DNA of 64,000 nt from Zoogloea sp. (GTDB lineage Bacteria > Pseudomonadota > Gammaproteobacteria > Burkholderiales > Rhodocyclaceae). The DNA lies in contig JADJBR010000010.1 in assembly GCA_016703645.1 (NCBI GenBank), positions 558,001 to 622,000 on the forward strand, written 5' to 3'. The notes below the pieces were generated by a model. The model was not told the DNA's origin. It searched no databases and worked only from the letters and a program-made list of their open reading frames with translations. Each line of letters opens with the position of its first letter. The stretch's first letter is position 1. The position numbers and the translations under genes are program-made. Positions 37,988 to 46,678 of the stretch are shown in pieces.

Positions 37988-38896
37988 CTATATCCGGCTC
38001 TCCGCATGTCCCGGATGGGCCATGATGGTATCGATCAACGCCCGGGTGAAGCTGGGCAGGGAGTCGCCACGCCGGGTCAGCACGTAGCGCTCACGCACCG
38101 CCCAGGTCTCATCCAGGGGCTTGGCCACGATCTTCATGGTGCGGCTGTGCCGAAGGGCCGCCGACTCGGGCACGATGCCGATGCCCACCCCGGCCTCGAC
38201 CATGCGGCACACCGACTCGAAGTTGCTCACCTGGACGCGGATGTGCAAGCGGTGGCGGACGTTCCGCATCAAGCCATTGACGAAAGTCTGCAGCGTGCTG
38301 CCCTCGTGGAGGCCGATGTAGTCGTAATCCATCATGTCGGCAAAGCACACCGACGCCCGCGCCGCCAGGGGATGCCCCGGCGCCACCGCGAGGATCAGGC
38401 GGTCGGTGCTGAAGTGATGCTTCTCCAGCCCATCCGCGTCCACGGCCCCGGAGACGATGCCCAGGTCGGTGGTGCCATCCAGCACGCCGCGCACGATCTC
38501 GGCGGTCAGGCGCTCCTGCAGGTCCACGTCCACCTGCGGGTGGCCGGCCAGAAAGGTGGCCAGCACCTCGGGCATGAACTCGGTCACCGCCGTGGTGTTG
38601 GCAAACACCCGGATGTGCCCCTGCACGCCCTCGCCGAAGCGCTGCAGATCGCTCTTCATGTGCTCGATCTGGCCCAGGATGATGCGTGCGTGCTGCAGCA
38701 GGCTCTGCCCTGCCGGCGTCAGGGCCACGCCCCGCGGCGCCCGGTACAGCAGGCGCACCCCGGCCTGGCTCTCCAGCTCCTTCACCCGCGCACTCACCGC
38801 CGGCAAGGACAGGTGGCTGCGCTCCGCCCCGCGGGTCAGGCTCTTGCTCTCGGCAATGTGGATGAACAGGCGCAGGTCGCGCAGGTCGATGTGCAT
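37988..38896 (-). CDS. LysR family transcriptional regulator
   Basis: The 302-residue protein begins with the LTTR winged helix MHIDLRDLRLFIHIAESKSL (HTH at about residues 20-40, SLPAVSARVKELESQAGVRLL). An effector-binding domain of periplasmic-binding-protein fold follows (about 90-295). The ATG at 38896 starts the conserved domain; in-frame codons upstream are not supported. It is divergent from the AAA+ ATPase gene at 39126, with a perfect palindrome between them. The inducer is unknown. Confidence 0.9.
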   Translation of the reverse strand: MHIDLRDLRLFIHIAESKSLTRGAERSHLSLPAVSARVKELESQAGVRLLYRAPRGVALTPAGQSLLQHARIILGQIEHMKSDLQRFGEGVQGHIRVFANTTAVTEFMPEVLATFLAGHPQVDVDLQERLTAEIVRGVLDGTTDLGIVSGAVDADGLEKHHFSTDRLILAVAPGHPLAARASVCFADMMDYDYIGLHEGSTLQTFVNGLMRNVRHRLHIRVQVSNFESVCRMVEAGVGIGIVPESAALRHSRTMKIVAKPLDETWAVRERYVLTRRGDSLPSFTRALIDTIMAHPGHAESRI

Positions 38897-38986
38897 GAAG
38901 ATCGGTCCCCGATGGATCAAGCCCCATAGCGTCGCATGGCGCCAGGGAAAATGCAGGGCCGAATGAACTCGCCCCCACGGGGCGTC

Positions 38987-39000
38987 TGCGACACGTCGCA
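38987..39000. promoter_or_regulatory. Candidate LysR operator palindrome
   Basis: TGCGAC-AC-GTCGCA is a perfect 6+6 dyad in the 229-bp region between divergent lysR and AAA+ genes. Its size and placement resemble LTTR recognition sites, although the exact T-N11-A spacing is not met. Confidence 0.4.
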
Positions 39001-39125
39001 TTCCCGACACACCCCGCCACCCCGCCCCGCAAGCAAAACCCCTTGCATAACAAGGCCCTGCCATCCGCCCACCAATCAGCATGGATCTTGCATCGCAACA
39101 TCACCCCCCGCTGGAGTCCATACCG

Positions 39126-40823
39126 ATGAAGCTGCAGATCGAGCAACCGATTGTCGACGCGCTGGTGGGCGCTCATCCCCGCCTGGCCTGGTTGCAGGAG
39201 CAGATGCGCTTCGGCAACCGGGCCGAAGTGGACTTTGCCCAGCTCGAACATGACGAGCTGCACTACCTGGAAGGCCTGTTTGCCGATGCCGGCCCGCATA
39301 TGCGCGCCCGCGCCGCCCAGATCGCCACCCTGCGCCAGGCCCTGGGCGCCGACGCCCCACGCTTCACCGCCGACGAGCTGGACATTCTGGTGCCGGCCAT
39401 CGCCCACTATCTGGCCGACGGCGCCGAGCGCGGCTGGCTGTTCTCCATCGCCACCCCCGACCGCCCCACCGCCTGGGTCGTCACCCGGCTGGACTTCACC
39501 CCCTCGTCCAACGACGAGGTGGGCAAGGTCTTCATCGAGATGAAGGCCAACACCCGCGGCAAGGTCGCCACCCACACCGTGCGTATCGTGGCCGGCGACA
39601 TTGCCGGGCGCAGCGTGGGCGAAATCCTGGCCGCCAAGGGCCTGGTCAGGGAGACCGCCGCCCTCATCGCCACCTATGACGACATGGAGGCCCGCTATTT
39701 CGACTGGCGCGCCCGCTACGGCGAGCAGTTTTCCGGCCGAGGCACCGGCCTCTACGCCGAGAACCCCACCGCCAGCCACCGGGACACCGACTGGTCGCGC
39801 AAGGACGTGGTGATCCTCTCATCCAGCGGCGGCGACGCCCGCCTGGTGAACGACGAAGGCATCCTGGCCGAGCGGGTGCTGACCCTCGACGCCCCCGGCG
39901 AGATCCTCGGCACCTACCTGCGCAAGGCCGCCAAAGGCTCCCGCTACATCGACGAGGACGCCGCCGAGGATGCCCGCAAGGCCCTGCCCAAGGGCTTGTT
40001 CACCCGGCTGCCGGTGCACTTCCACATCCTCATGTTCCACCTGGACCTGCACCACTACCTGTGGGTGCACGTGGCCGACATCCACCCCTACGAATACAAG
40101 CCCGCCCTGCGCCACAAGCTGGTGCTGCCCGAAGAGCAGACCGACCTCATCGACATCCTCACCGCCGAGATGGATCTGCTGATGGACGACATCGTCGAGG
40201 GCAAGTCCGGCGGCACCACCGTGCTCTGCGCCGGCCCCCCGGGCGTGGGCAAGACCCTCACCGCCGAGGTGTACTCCGAGATCATCCGCCGCCCCCTGTA
40301 CCGGGTGCACTCGGGCCAGCTCGGCCTCAGCGTGTCCAACATGGAGACCATCCTCAAGGACGTGCTCACCCGCGCCCAGCGCTGGGGTGCCGTCATGCTC
40401 ATCGACGAGGCCGACGTCTACATCAAGCGCCGCGACGACGACATCACCATGAACGCGGTGGTGGGCGTCTTCCTGCGGGTGCTGGAATACTTCAACGGCC
40501 TGCTCTTCCTCACCACCAACCGCATCGACGACATCGACGAAGCCATCGTGTCCCGTTGCATCGCCCTCATCAAGTATTCGCCACCGGACGACGCCGGGCG
40601 CCGACGCATCTGGCAGGTGATGGCCGAACAGTTCGGGCTGGTGCTGGAGGCGGACATCACCGACCAGCTCGTGGCCCTCTTTCCCGCCGCCACCGGGCGC
40701 GACATCAAGGGCCTGGCCAAGCTGGTGGCCAAGTACTGCAAGCAGAAGCAATGCCCCGCCGATCTGGCCGCCTTCACCCGCTGCGCCACCTTCCGCGGGC
40801 TGGAGGTGAGCCACCGGGGCTAA
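39126..40823 (+). CDS. AAA+ ATPase (ATP-binding protein)
   Basis: The 565-residue soluble protein has an N-terminal helical/beta region of unknown family (residues 1-330) and a C-terminal AAA+ module: Walker A CAGPPGVGKTLTAEV near 365, Walker B VMLIDEADVYI near 420, sensor-1 LFLTTNRIDDID and arginine-finger region SRCIALIKY. The ATPase module resembles proteasomal and FtsH/spastin-type remodellers more than DNA-loader types. The ATG at 39126 has GGAG 12 bases upstream; an ATG 45 bp earlier is possible. Its divergent neighbour LysR may control it. Confidence 0.85.
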   Translation: MKLQIEQPIVDALVGAHPRLAWLQEQMRFGNRAEVDFAQLEHDELHYLEGLFADAGPHMRARAAQIATLRQALGADAPRFTADELDILVPAIAHYLADGAERGWLFSIATPDRPTAWVVTRLDFTPSSNDEVGKVFIEMKANTRGKVATHTVRIVAGDIAGRSVGEILAAKGLVRETAALIATYDDMEARYFDWRARYGEQFSGRGTGLYAENPTASHRDTDWSRKDVVILSSSGGDARLVNDEGILAERVLTLDAPGEILGTYLRKAAKGSRYIDEDAAEDARKALPKGLFTRLPVHFHILMFHLDLHHYLWVHVADIHPYEYKPALRHKLVLPEEQTDLIDILTAEMDLLMDDIVEGKSGGTTVLCAGPPGVGKTLTAEVYSEIIRRPLYRVHSGQLGLSVSNMETILKDVLTRAQRWGAVMLIDEADVYIKRRDDDITMNAVVGVFLRVLEYFNGLLFLTTNRIDDIDEAIVSRCIALIKYSPPDDAGRRRIWQVMAEQFGLVLEADITDQLVALFPAATGRDIKGLAKLVAKYCKQKQCPADLAAFTRCATFRGLEVSHRG

Positions 40824-40917
40824 AGCCACAGCACCGGCAGGAGAGAGCAGAGCAAATCTGTAACATTTTGTCTGCCTGACGGTATCCTGCGCCCATGCGC
40901 CAAATAATTCACAGGCA

Positions 40918-42924
40918 ATGAACGCGCGGATCCCTTCGCAAAAACTCGACAAACTGTACGCGCTGTTTTCCGCCAACCAGCTTGAAGCACTCGAACGGGC
41001 GGCCCGCGACTGTACGCGCCGCCATCCGGCCGCCGCCGCGGGCTGGCAGATGCTCGGCGCGTCCTTCCTCGCCCGCCAGCGCGAACAGGACGCCCTGCCC
41101 CACCTGCAGCACGCCGCGCGGCTTGCCCCGGACGACGCCGCCATCCAGGACAACCTGGGCCTGGCCCTCTTGCGCCTGGGTCAACCGGCCGCCGCCGAGC
41201 CCCACTTCGAACAGGCCACCCGCCACGATCCGCGGCGCGTGTCGGCGTGGGTGAACTGGTCGCAGGCCGCACGCCAGGCGGGCCACCCGGCCCGTGCCGA
41301 ACACTGCGCCCGCCAGGCCCTGGCCCTCGCCCCCCACTCACCGGAAGCCCACCTCAACCTGGGCAACGCCCTGGCCGACCAGCACCACTGGGACGACGCC
41401 GAAAGGCAGTACCAGACCGCCACCCTCTGCGCCCCCCCCGGCTGGATCGAGCCGGCCCTGAACCTGGGCAACCTGTTCGACCGCCAGAGCCGCTTTGCCG
41501 AGGCCGCCGCCTGCCTCGACACCCTGAGCCACAAGCCCGCCGCCGACTGGCGCGTATTCAGCGCCCTTGGCCGTGCCCGCTCCATGCTGGGCGACACCGC
41601 CGCCGCCCGCGACGCCTATGCCCGCGCCCTGGCCCTCAACCCCCGCGCCGCCGCAGCCTACAGCGGCTACCTGTATCACCTGATGCACGACCCCGGCGCC
41701 TCCGCCGAGACCATCTTTGCGGAGCACTGCCGCTTCGGTCAGGCCCTCGACGCCAGCCTGCGCGTGCCGGCACCGCGCCACACCCACGACCGCAACCCCG
41801 AGCGCCCCCTGCGCATCGGTTTTGTGTCCGGCGACCTGCGTCAGCACGCGGTGGCCCACTTCATGGAGCCCATGTTTGAAGCCCTCGGCCAGCGCGGGCT
41901 GAGCCTGGTGGCCTACAGCAACCTGGCCCGGGAGGACGGGACAAGCGCCCGCCTGCGCGGCCTCATCCCCACCTGGCACCGGGTCGCCGCCCTGAGCGAT
42001 ACCGAGCTGGCCGCCCAGATCCGCGCCGACCGCATCGACATCCTGGTGGACCTCTCCGGCCACACCGCCGACAACCGCCTGCCGGTGTTCGCCCTGCGGC
42101 CGGCGCCGGTGCAGGTCACCTGGCTGGGCTACTCCGGCACCACCGGCCTGCGCAGCATCGACTACCGTTTCGTCTACACCCTCACCGCCCCGCCCGGCCG
42201 GCTCGACGACCAGTTCACCGAGAAGCTGGTGCACCTGCCCTACGCCATGAGCTTCAAGACCGACCCGGACGCCCCGGACGTCGGCCCCCTGCCGGCCCTG
42301 GCCCGTGGCCACCTCACCTTCGGCAGCCTCAACCGGCCCAACAAGATCAGCGCCGACTGCATCGCCCTGTGGGCGCGGGTGCTCAAGGCCGTGCCCGACG
42401 CCCGGCTGCTGGTGGGTGCCGTCTCCGAGGCCGCCACCGCCGAGCGCCTGCTGGCGCAGTTTGCCGCCGCCGGCATCGGCCCCGAGCGCCTGGACCTGCG
42501 CCCGCGCCTGCCCACCCGCGACTACCTGGCCCTGCACAACGAGATCGACCTGCTCCTCGACACCTTTCCCTACGCCGGCGGCACCACCTCCAACCACGCC
42601 CTGTGGATGGGCGTGCCCACCCTCACCCTGGTCGGCCGCACCCTGGCCCAGCGCCTGGGCGCGGGCATCATGGGCAAGGTGGGGCTCTCCGACTGGGTGG
42701 CGGAGAGCGAAGACGCGTTCGTGGCCATCGCCGAGCGGGCCGCCGCGCACCCGGACGAACTCGCCGCCCTGCGCCAGCGCCTGCGCGAGCGCCTGATGCA
42801 CTCCCCCAACCTGAGCACCGCCCGGGTCGCCGACAGCGTGGCCCTGGCCTTCCGCCTGATGTGGCGGGGCTGGTGTGCCGGCCGGGCACCGGCGCCCATC
42901 ATCCTGCCGCGCTTCGACGAATGA
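40918..42924 (+). CDS. TPR-containing O-GlcNAc-transferase-like protein (GT41/SPINDLY type)
   Basis: The 668-residue protein has TPR repeats over residues about 10-270 (AAAGWQMLG, PHLQHAARLAPDDA, HLNLGNALADQHHWDDAERQYQ). A GT41 catalytic region follows (290-650: HAVAHFMEPMFEALG, QVTWLGYSGTTGLRSIDYR, LTFGSLNRPNKIS, DTFPYAGGTTSNHALWMGVP). Such enzymes glycosylate Ser/Thr of proteins in the cytoplasm. It starts a run of four genes, overlapping the aminotransferase gene by 4 bp, which suggests sugar synthesis coupled to protein modification. Its protein target is unknown. Confidence 0.9.
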   Translation: MNARIPSQKLDKLYALFSANQLEALERAARDCTRRHPAAAAGWQMLGASFLARQREQDALPHLQHAARLAPDDAAIQDNLGLALLRLGQPAAAEPHFEQATRHDPRRVSAWVNWSQAARQAGHPARAEHCARQALALAPHSPEAHLNLGNALADQHHWDDAERQYQTATLCAPPGWIEPALNLGNLFDRQSRFAEAAACLDTLSHKPAADWRVFSALGRARSMLGDTAAARDAYARALALNPRAAAAYSGYLYHLMHDPGASAETIFAEHCRFGQALDASLRVPAPRHTHDRNPERPLRIGFVSGDLRQHAVAHFMEPMFEALGQRGLSLVAYSNLAREDGTSARLRGLIPTWHRVAALSDTELAAQIRADRIDILVDLSGHTADNRLPVFALRPAPVQVTWLGYSGTTGLRSIDYRFVYTLTAPPGRLDDQFTEKLVHLPYAMSFKTDPDAPDVGPLPALARGHLTFGSLNRPNKISADCIALWARVLKAVPDARLLVGAVSEAATAERLLAQFAAAGIGPERLDLRPRLPTRDYLALHNEIDLLLDTFPYAGGTTSNHALWMGVPTLTLVGRTLAQRLGAGIMGKVGLSDWVAESEDAFVAIAERAAAHPDELAALRQRLRERLMHSPNLSTARVADSVALAFRLMWRGWCAGRAPAPIILPRFDE

Positions 42925-44036
42925 GCGACAAACCCCTCTACGTCACCGAGCCCGCGCTGCCGCCCTTCGAGCAGTTCGAACCCCTGCTGCGCGAGATCTG
43001 GGCCAGCCGCCGGCTGACCAATGGCGGCGCCTTCGCCACCCGGCTCGAGACCGAACTCGCCGGCTACCTGGAGGCCCCCCAGGTGAGTGTGCTGGCCAAC
43101 GGCACCCTGGCGCTGATGCTGGCCCTCAAGGCCCTGGAGGTAGAAGGCGAGGTCATCACCACGCCCTACTCCTTCGTCGCCACCACCCATGCCCTCGTGT
43201 GGAGCGGCTGCACCCCCGTGTTTGCCGACATCGACCCGGTCAGCCTCAACCTCGACCCCGCCGCCGTGGAGGCCGCCATCACCCCGCGCACCCGGGCCAT
43301 CCTGGCCGTGCACGTGTATGGCCGCCCCTGTGACACCGCCGGCCTGCAGGCCGTGGCCGATCGCCATGGCCTACGCCTGATCTACGACGCCGCCCACGCC
43401 TTTGGCGTGCGCCTGGACAGCGGCAGCCTGATGGCCGCCGGCGACGCCGCCATCCTCAGCTTCCACGCCACCAAGGTCTTCCACACCTTCGAGGGCGGCG
43501 CCATCGTGTGCCGGGACGAAGCCCTCAAGGCGCGCATTGACCTGCTGCGCAACTTCGGCTTCAAGGGCGAAACCCGGGTGCTGGCCACCGGCATCAACGC
43601 CAAGATGAACGAGCTTCAGGCCGCCTTCGGCTGCCTAACCCTGGGCAGCATCGACGCCGAGATCGCCGCCCGCGCCGCCATCGCCGCGCGCTACCGGGCG
43701 GCCTTCGCCCCCCTGACCGGCCTGCGCCTGCTGTCCGGGCTGCCCGGCGTGGCGCGCCACAACCACGGCTACTACCCGGTGTTCATCGAAGCGGGCTTCC
43801 CCCTCGACCGCGACACCCTGTACACCCGCCTGCGCGAGCAGGGCATCATCGCCCGGCGCTACTTTTACCCGCTGATCAGCGACTTCGACATGTACCGCGA
43901 CGCCCCCGGCGCCGACCACCTGCCGGTGGCCCGGCGCATGGCCGACACGGTGCTGTGCCTGCCCCTCTTCGGCGCCATGGACGACGCCGACGTGGCGCGG
44001 GTGATCGACGCCGTGAACGCCGCCGCCCGCACCTGA
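42921..44036 (+). CDS. DegT/DnrJ/EryC1/StrS aminotransferase
   Basis: The 371-residue PLP enzyme of the sugar-aminotransferase family has landmarks LANGTLALMLALKALEV, PYSFVATTHALVWSG, DAAHAFG and the PLP-lysine motif FHATKVFHTFEGGA (Lys near residue 182), with FGFKGE after it. It should aminate a keto-sugar nucleotide, or a related keto substrate, using glutamate. ATG overlaps the GT41 gene stop. The pairing with a protein glycosyltransferase and an ATP-grasp ligase suggests a modified amino sugar product. Confidence 0.92.
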   Translation: MSDKPLYVTEPALPPFEQFEPLLREIWASRRLTNGGAFATRLETELAGYLEAPQVSVLANGTLALMLALKALEVEGEVITTPYSFVATTHALVWSGCTPVFADIDPVSLNLDPAAVEAAITPRTRAILAVHVYGRPCDTAGLQAVADRHGLRLIYDAAHAFGVRLDSGSLMAAGDAAILSFHATKVFHTFEGGAIVCRDEALKARIDLLRNFGFKGETRVLATGINAKMNELQAAFGCLTLGSIDAEIAARAAIAARYRAAFAPLTGLRLLSGLPGVARHNHGYYPVFIEAGFPLDRDTLYTRLREQGIIARRYFYPLISDFDMYRDAPGADHLPVARRMADTVLCLPLFGAMDDADVARVIDAVNAAART

Positions 44037-44056
44037 CATCTGCCTGGAGACACCCC

Positions 44057-45457
44057 ATGGACAACACCAGCCGCCGCATCGCCGACTACGCCGTGGCCAT
44101 GCAGACCGCCCCCCTGCCCGGGGGCTCGGCCGACGCCGTGACCCGCCACCTGATCGACTCGGTTGCCTGTGCCTTTGGCGCCCTGGGCGCCCGCCCGGCG
44201 CGGGTGGCCCGCACCATCGCCGGCACCGCTAGCAGCAGCGCCGGCGCCTCGGTGTTCGGCCTGGCCCAACCCACCACCCCCGAATACGCCACCTTCGCCA
44301 ACACCGTGATGGTGCGCTACCTGGACTACAACGACACCGGCAACGGCGGCCACCCCAGCGACATGATGTCCGGCGTGCTGGCCCTGGGCGAAGCCCGCGG
44401 GGCCAGCGGCGCCGAAGTCATCCTCGCCATCCATGCCGCCTACGAAACCTATGCCGCCATCCGCCGCGGCGGCCTGTATGGCAACCTGCTGCGCAACAAG
44501 CACGTGGACCAGATCTACGCCACCCTGGGCGCCGTGGTGGGCGCCGGCGTGATCCTGGGCCTGGACCACGAACGCATGGGCCACGCCATCGCCCTGGCCC
44601 TCACCCCCAACATCCCCATGCGCGTCACCCGCACCGGCCTCATTTCCGACTGGAAGGGCTGCGCCACCGCCCACGGCACCATGAACGCCGTGTTTGCCGC
44701 GCGCCTGGCCGAGCAAGGCCTCACCGGCCCCGACCGGCCGTTTGAAGGCCTCGCCGCCTTCTACCAGATGCTGGGCATCCCGCCCCTCGACCTGTCCACC
44801 CTCGGCGAAACGCGCAAGGGCCTGTCGGCCCTGCAGAGCACCGGCCTCAAGTACTACCCCGCCGATTACAACGGCCAGGGGCCCATCGCCCTGGCCCAGG
44901 CCCTGCGCAGCGAAGCCGCCCTGGACGACATCGACCAGATCACCGTGGCCGTGCACTGGGGCGGCCTGCACGCCATCGGCGGCGGCGCCGGCGACCACGA
45001 CGAAAAGTGGGACCCGCAAACCCGCGAAGTGGCCGACCACAGCATGGCCTACCTGGTGGCCGTGGCCCTGGTGGATGGCGACGTGACCGTGGACAGCTTC
45101 AGCGAAGCCCGCATCAGCGACCCTGCCCTGCGCCCGCTGATGCAGAAGATCGTCGTCATCGACGACCCCGAACTCACCGCCGAACACGCCGGCGAGCTGC
45201 CCCGCTGGCCCTCCCGGGTCGAGCTGGTACTCAAGGACGGCCGCCGCCTGGGCCGCGCCTCCGGGCCGCCCAAGGGCCACCCCCTCAACCCCATGGACGA
45301 TCACGAACTGGAAGCCAAGTTCTGGCGCATGGCCGACCGCGCCCTGCCCCGCGAACAAGGCCGGATCTGGCTCGAAACCCTGTGGTCCTTCGCCGGCCTG
45401 GACGACATCCGCCCCCTCATGAGCCTGTACCGCAGCCTCGCCGTCCCTGCCGCCTGA
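44057..45457 (+). CDS. MmgE/PrpD family protein
   Basis: The 466-residue protein has the MmgE/PrpD all-helical domain (LIDSVACAFGALGARPARVA; YLDYNDTGNGGHPSDMMSG; HAAYETYAAI) and the smaller C-terminal lid domain (after about residue 280, STGLKYYPADYNGQGPI). PrpD is 2-methylcitrate dehydratase, but most homologues have other, untested dehydratase or isomerase roles. No prpB/prpC genes are nearby, so a propionate role is unlikely. RBS CTGGAGA precedes the ATG. It lies 20 bp after the aminotransferase. Confidence 0.9.
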   Translation: MDNTSRRIADYAVAMQTAPLPGGSADAVTRHLIDSVACAFGALGARPARVARTIAGTASSSAGASVFGLAQPTTPEYATFANTVMVRYLDYNDTGNGGHPSDMMSGVLALGEARGASGAEVILAIHAAYETYAAIRRGGLYGNLLRNKHVDQIYATLGAVVGAGVILGLDHERMGHAIALALTPNIPMRVTRTGLISDWKGCATAHGTMNAVFAARLAEQGLTGPDRPFEGLAAFYQMLGIPPLDLSTLGETRKGLSALQSTGLKYYPADYNGQGPIALAQALRSEAALDDIDQITVAVHWGGLHAIGGGAGDHDEKWDPQTREVADHSMAYLVAVALVDGDVTVDSFSEARISDPALRPLMQKIVVIDDPELTAEHAGELPRWPSRVELVLKDGRRLGRASGPPKGHPLNPMDDHELEAKFWRMADRALPREQGRIWLETLWSFAGLDDIRPLMSLYRSLAVPAA

Positions 45458-45465
45458 AGTCCGTC

Positions 45466-46584
45466 ATGCCCACCATGCCCGCTCCCTGCATCCTGTTTCT
45501 CTCCGGCGCCAGCCTGGTCGGCCAGAACATCCTCTCGGCCCTGGCCGGCCGCCGCACCGGGCTGCACCTGGCCGCCATCAACAGCGTCGCCAACGAACCC
45601 GCCCTGTTCGACTTTGACGAAGCCTTCCTGGCCGGCAACCTGAAAGACGACCCCGACGCCTTCGGCCAACGCTTCGACCAGATCATCGAAGGCCTCCAGC
45701 CCAGCCTCGTCATCCCCTGCCGCGACGACGACGTGGCCTGGCTGGCCGCCCGCGCCCAGGCCCGCCCCAACCCGGCCCTCCCCTTTCTGTGCGGCGCCCC
45801 CGGCCCGGCCCTGGCCATGCTCGACAAGGCCGCCAGCGCCGACCTGTCGGCGCGCCACGGCCTGCCCTACGCCGCCACCCTGGCCACCGACACCGACGCC
45901 GCCCGGCTCATGGACTTTGCCGCCCGCCACGGCTACCCCCTGATCGCCAAACCCCGCCAGGGCTTCGCCTCCCGCGGCGTCTTCCTGGTGCAGAACGACA
46001 CCCAGCTCGCCCGCCTGGCCGGCCGCCCCGACACCATCCTGCAGCGTTACCTGGGCGACCGCGCCGAGGTGCAGGCCTACCTGGACGGCATCGCCCGCGA
46101 CGGCATCCCCCTCTTCCACAGCTTCGAAGCCGACAAGCACGCCCTTCAAGCCTTCATCGCCCCCGACGGCAGCCTCAAGGGCCTGCTGGCCACCCGCCAC
46201 GCCATGCGCCAGGGCCGCAGCGAACGCGTCGCCCGCAACGACGACCCCACCCTGCTCCAGCTCGGCCAGCGCTGCGCCCAGGCCTTTGCCACCGAAGGCT
46301 GGCGCGGCCCCCTCAACATCCAGTGCCAGCGCACCCCCGAGGGCGACTACGGCATCTACGAATACAACGGCCGCTACACCGGCGCCACCGGCGCCCGCTG
46401 GCTACTGGGCTATGACGAAGTGGGCATGGGGCTGGAACACTTCGGCGGCATCCGGCTGCCGGAGAGCCCGGCACCGCACGCCTGGCCGGATGCGGTGCAA
46501 CGTTTGCCGGTGAGCCGGGCGGTGGAGGCGGGGTGGGTGGAAATGCTGGAACGGACGGGGCATTGGCTGGGTCGGCGGAGGTGA
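45466..46584 (+). CDS. ATP-grasp domain protein
   Basis: The 372-residue protein has an N-terminal Rossmann-like pre-ATP-grasp region (ILFLSGASLVGQNILSALAG). The ATP-grasp fold follows at about 115-330 (GYPLIAKPRQGFASRGVFLV, ILQRYLGDRAEVQAYLDG, GPLNIQCQRTPEG, IYEYNGRYTGATG with acidic/Asn Mg ligands). It resembles carbamoyl-phosphate-synthase-like ligases and probably forms an amide or peptide bond on a pathway intermediate. It starts 8 bp after the MmgE/PrpD gene and ends the operon, 94 bp before the convergent lower-GC island. Confidence 0.88.
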   Translation: MPTMPAPCILFLSGASLVGQNILSALAGRRTGLHLAAINSVANEPALFDFDEAFLAGNLKDDPDAFGQRFDQIIEGLQPSLVIPCRDDDVAWLAARAQARPNPALPFLCGAPGPALAMLDKAASADLSARHGLPYAATLATDTDAARLMDFAARHGYPLIAKPRQGFASRGVFLVQNDTQLARLAGRPDTILQRYLGDRAEVQAYLDGIARDGIPLFHSFEADKHALQAFIAPDGSLKGLLATRHAMRQGRSERVARNDDPTLLQLGQRCAQAFATEGWRGPLNIQCQRTPEGDYGIYEYNGRYTGATGARWLLGYDEVGMGLEHFGGIRLPESPAPHAWPDAVQRLPVSRAVEAGWVEMLERTGHWLGRRR

Positions 46585-46678
46585 GGGAAATCGACGACTT
46601 CCCCCATTGAACGCTGTTCCTACACGCGAGAGGCACCACCGTACCCACGGATGTCTGAAGCAACGACTCAAAAAACGC

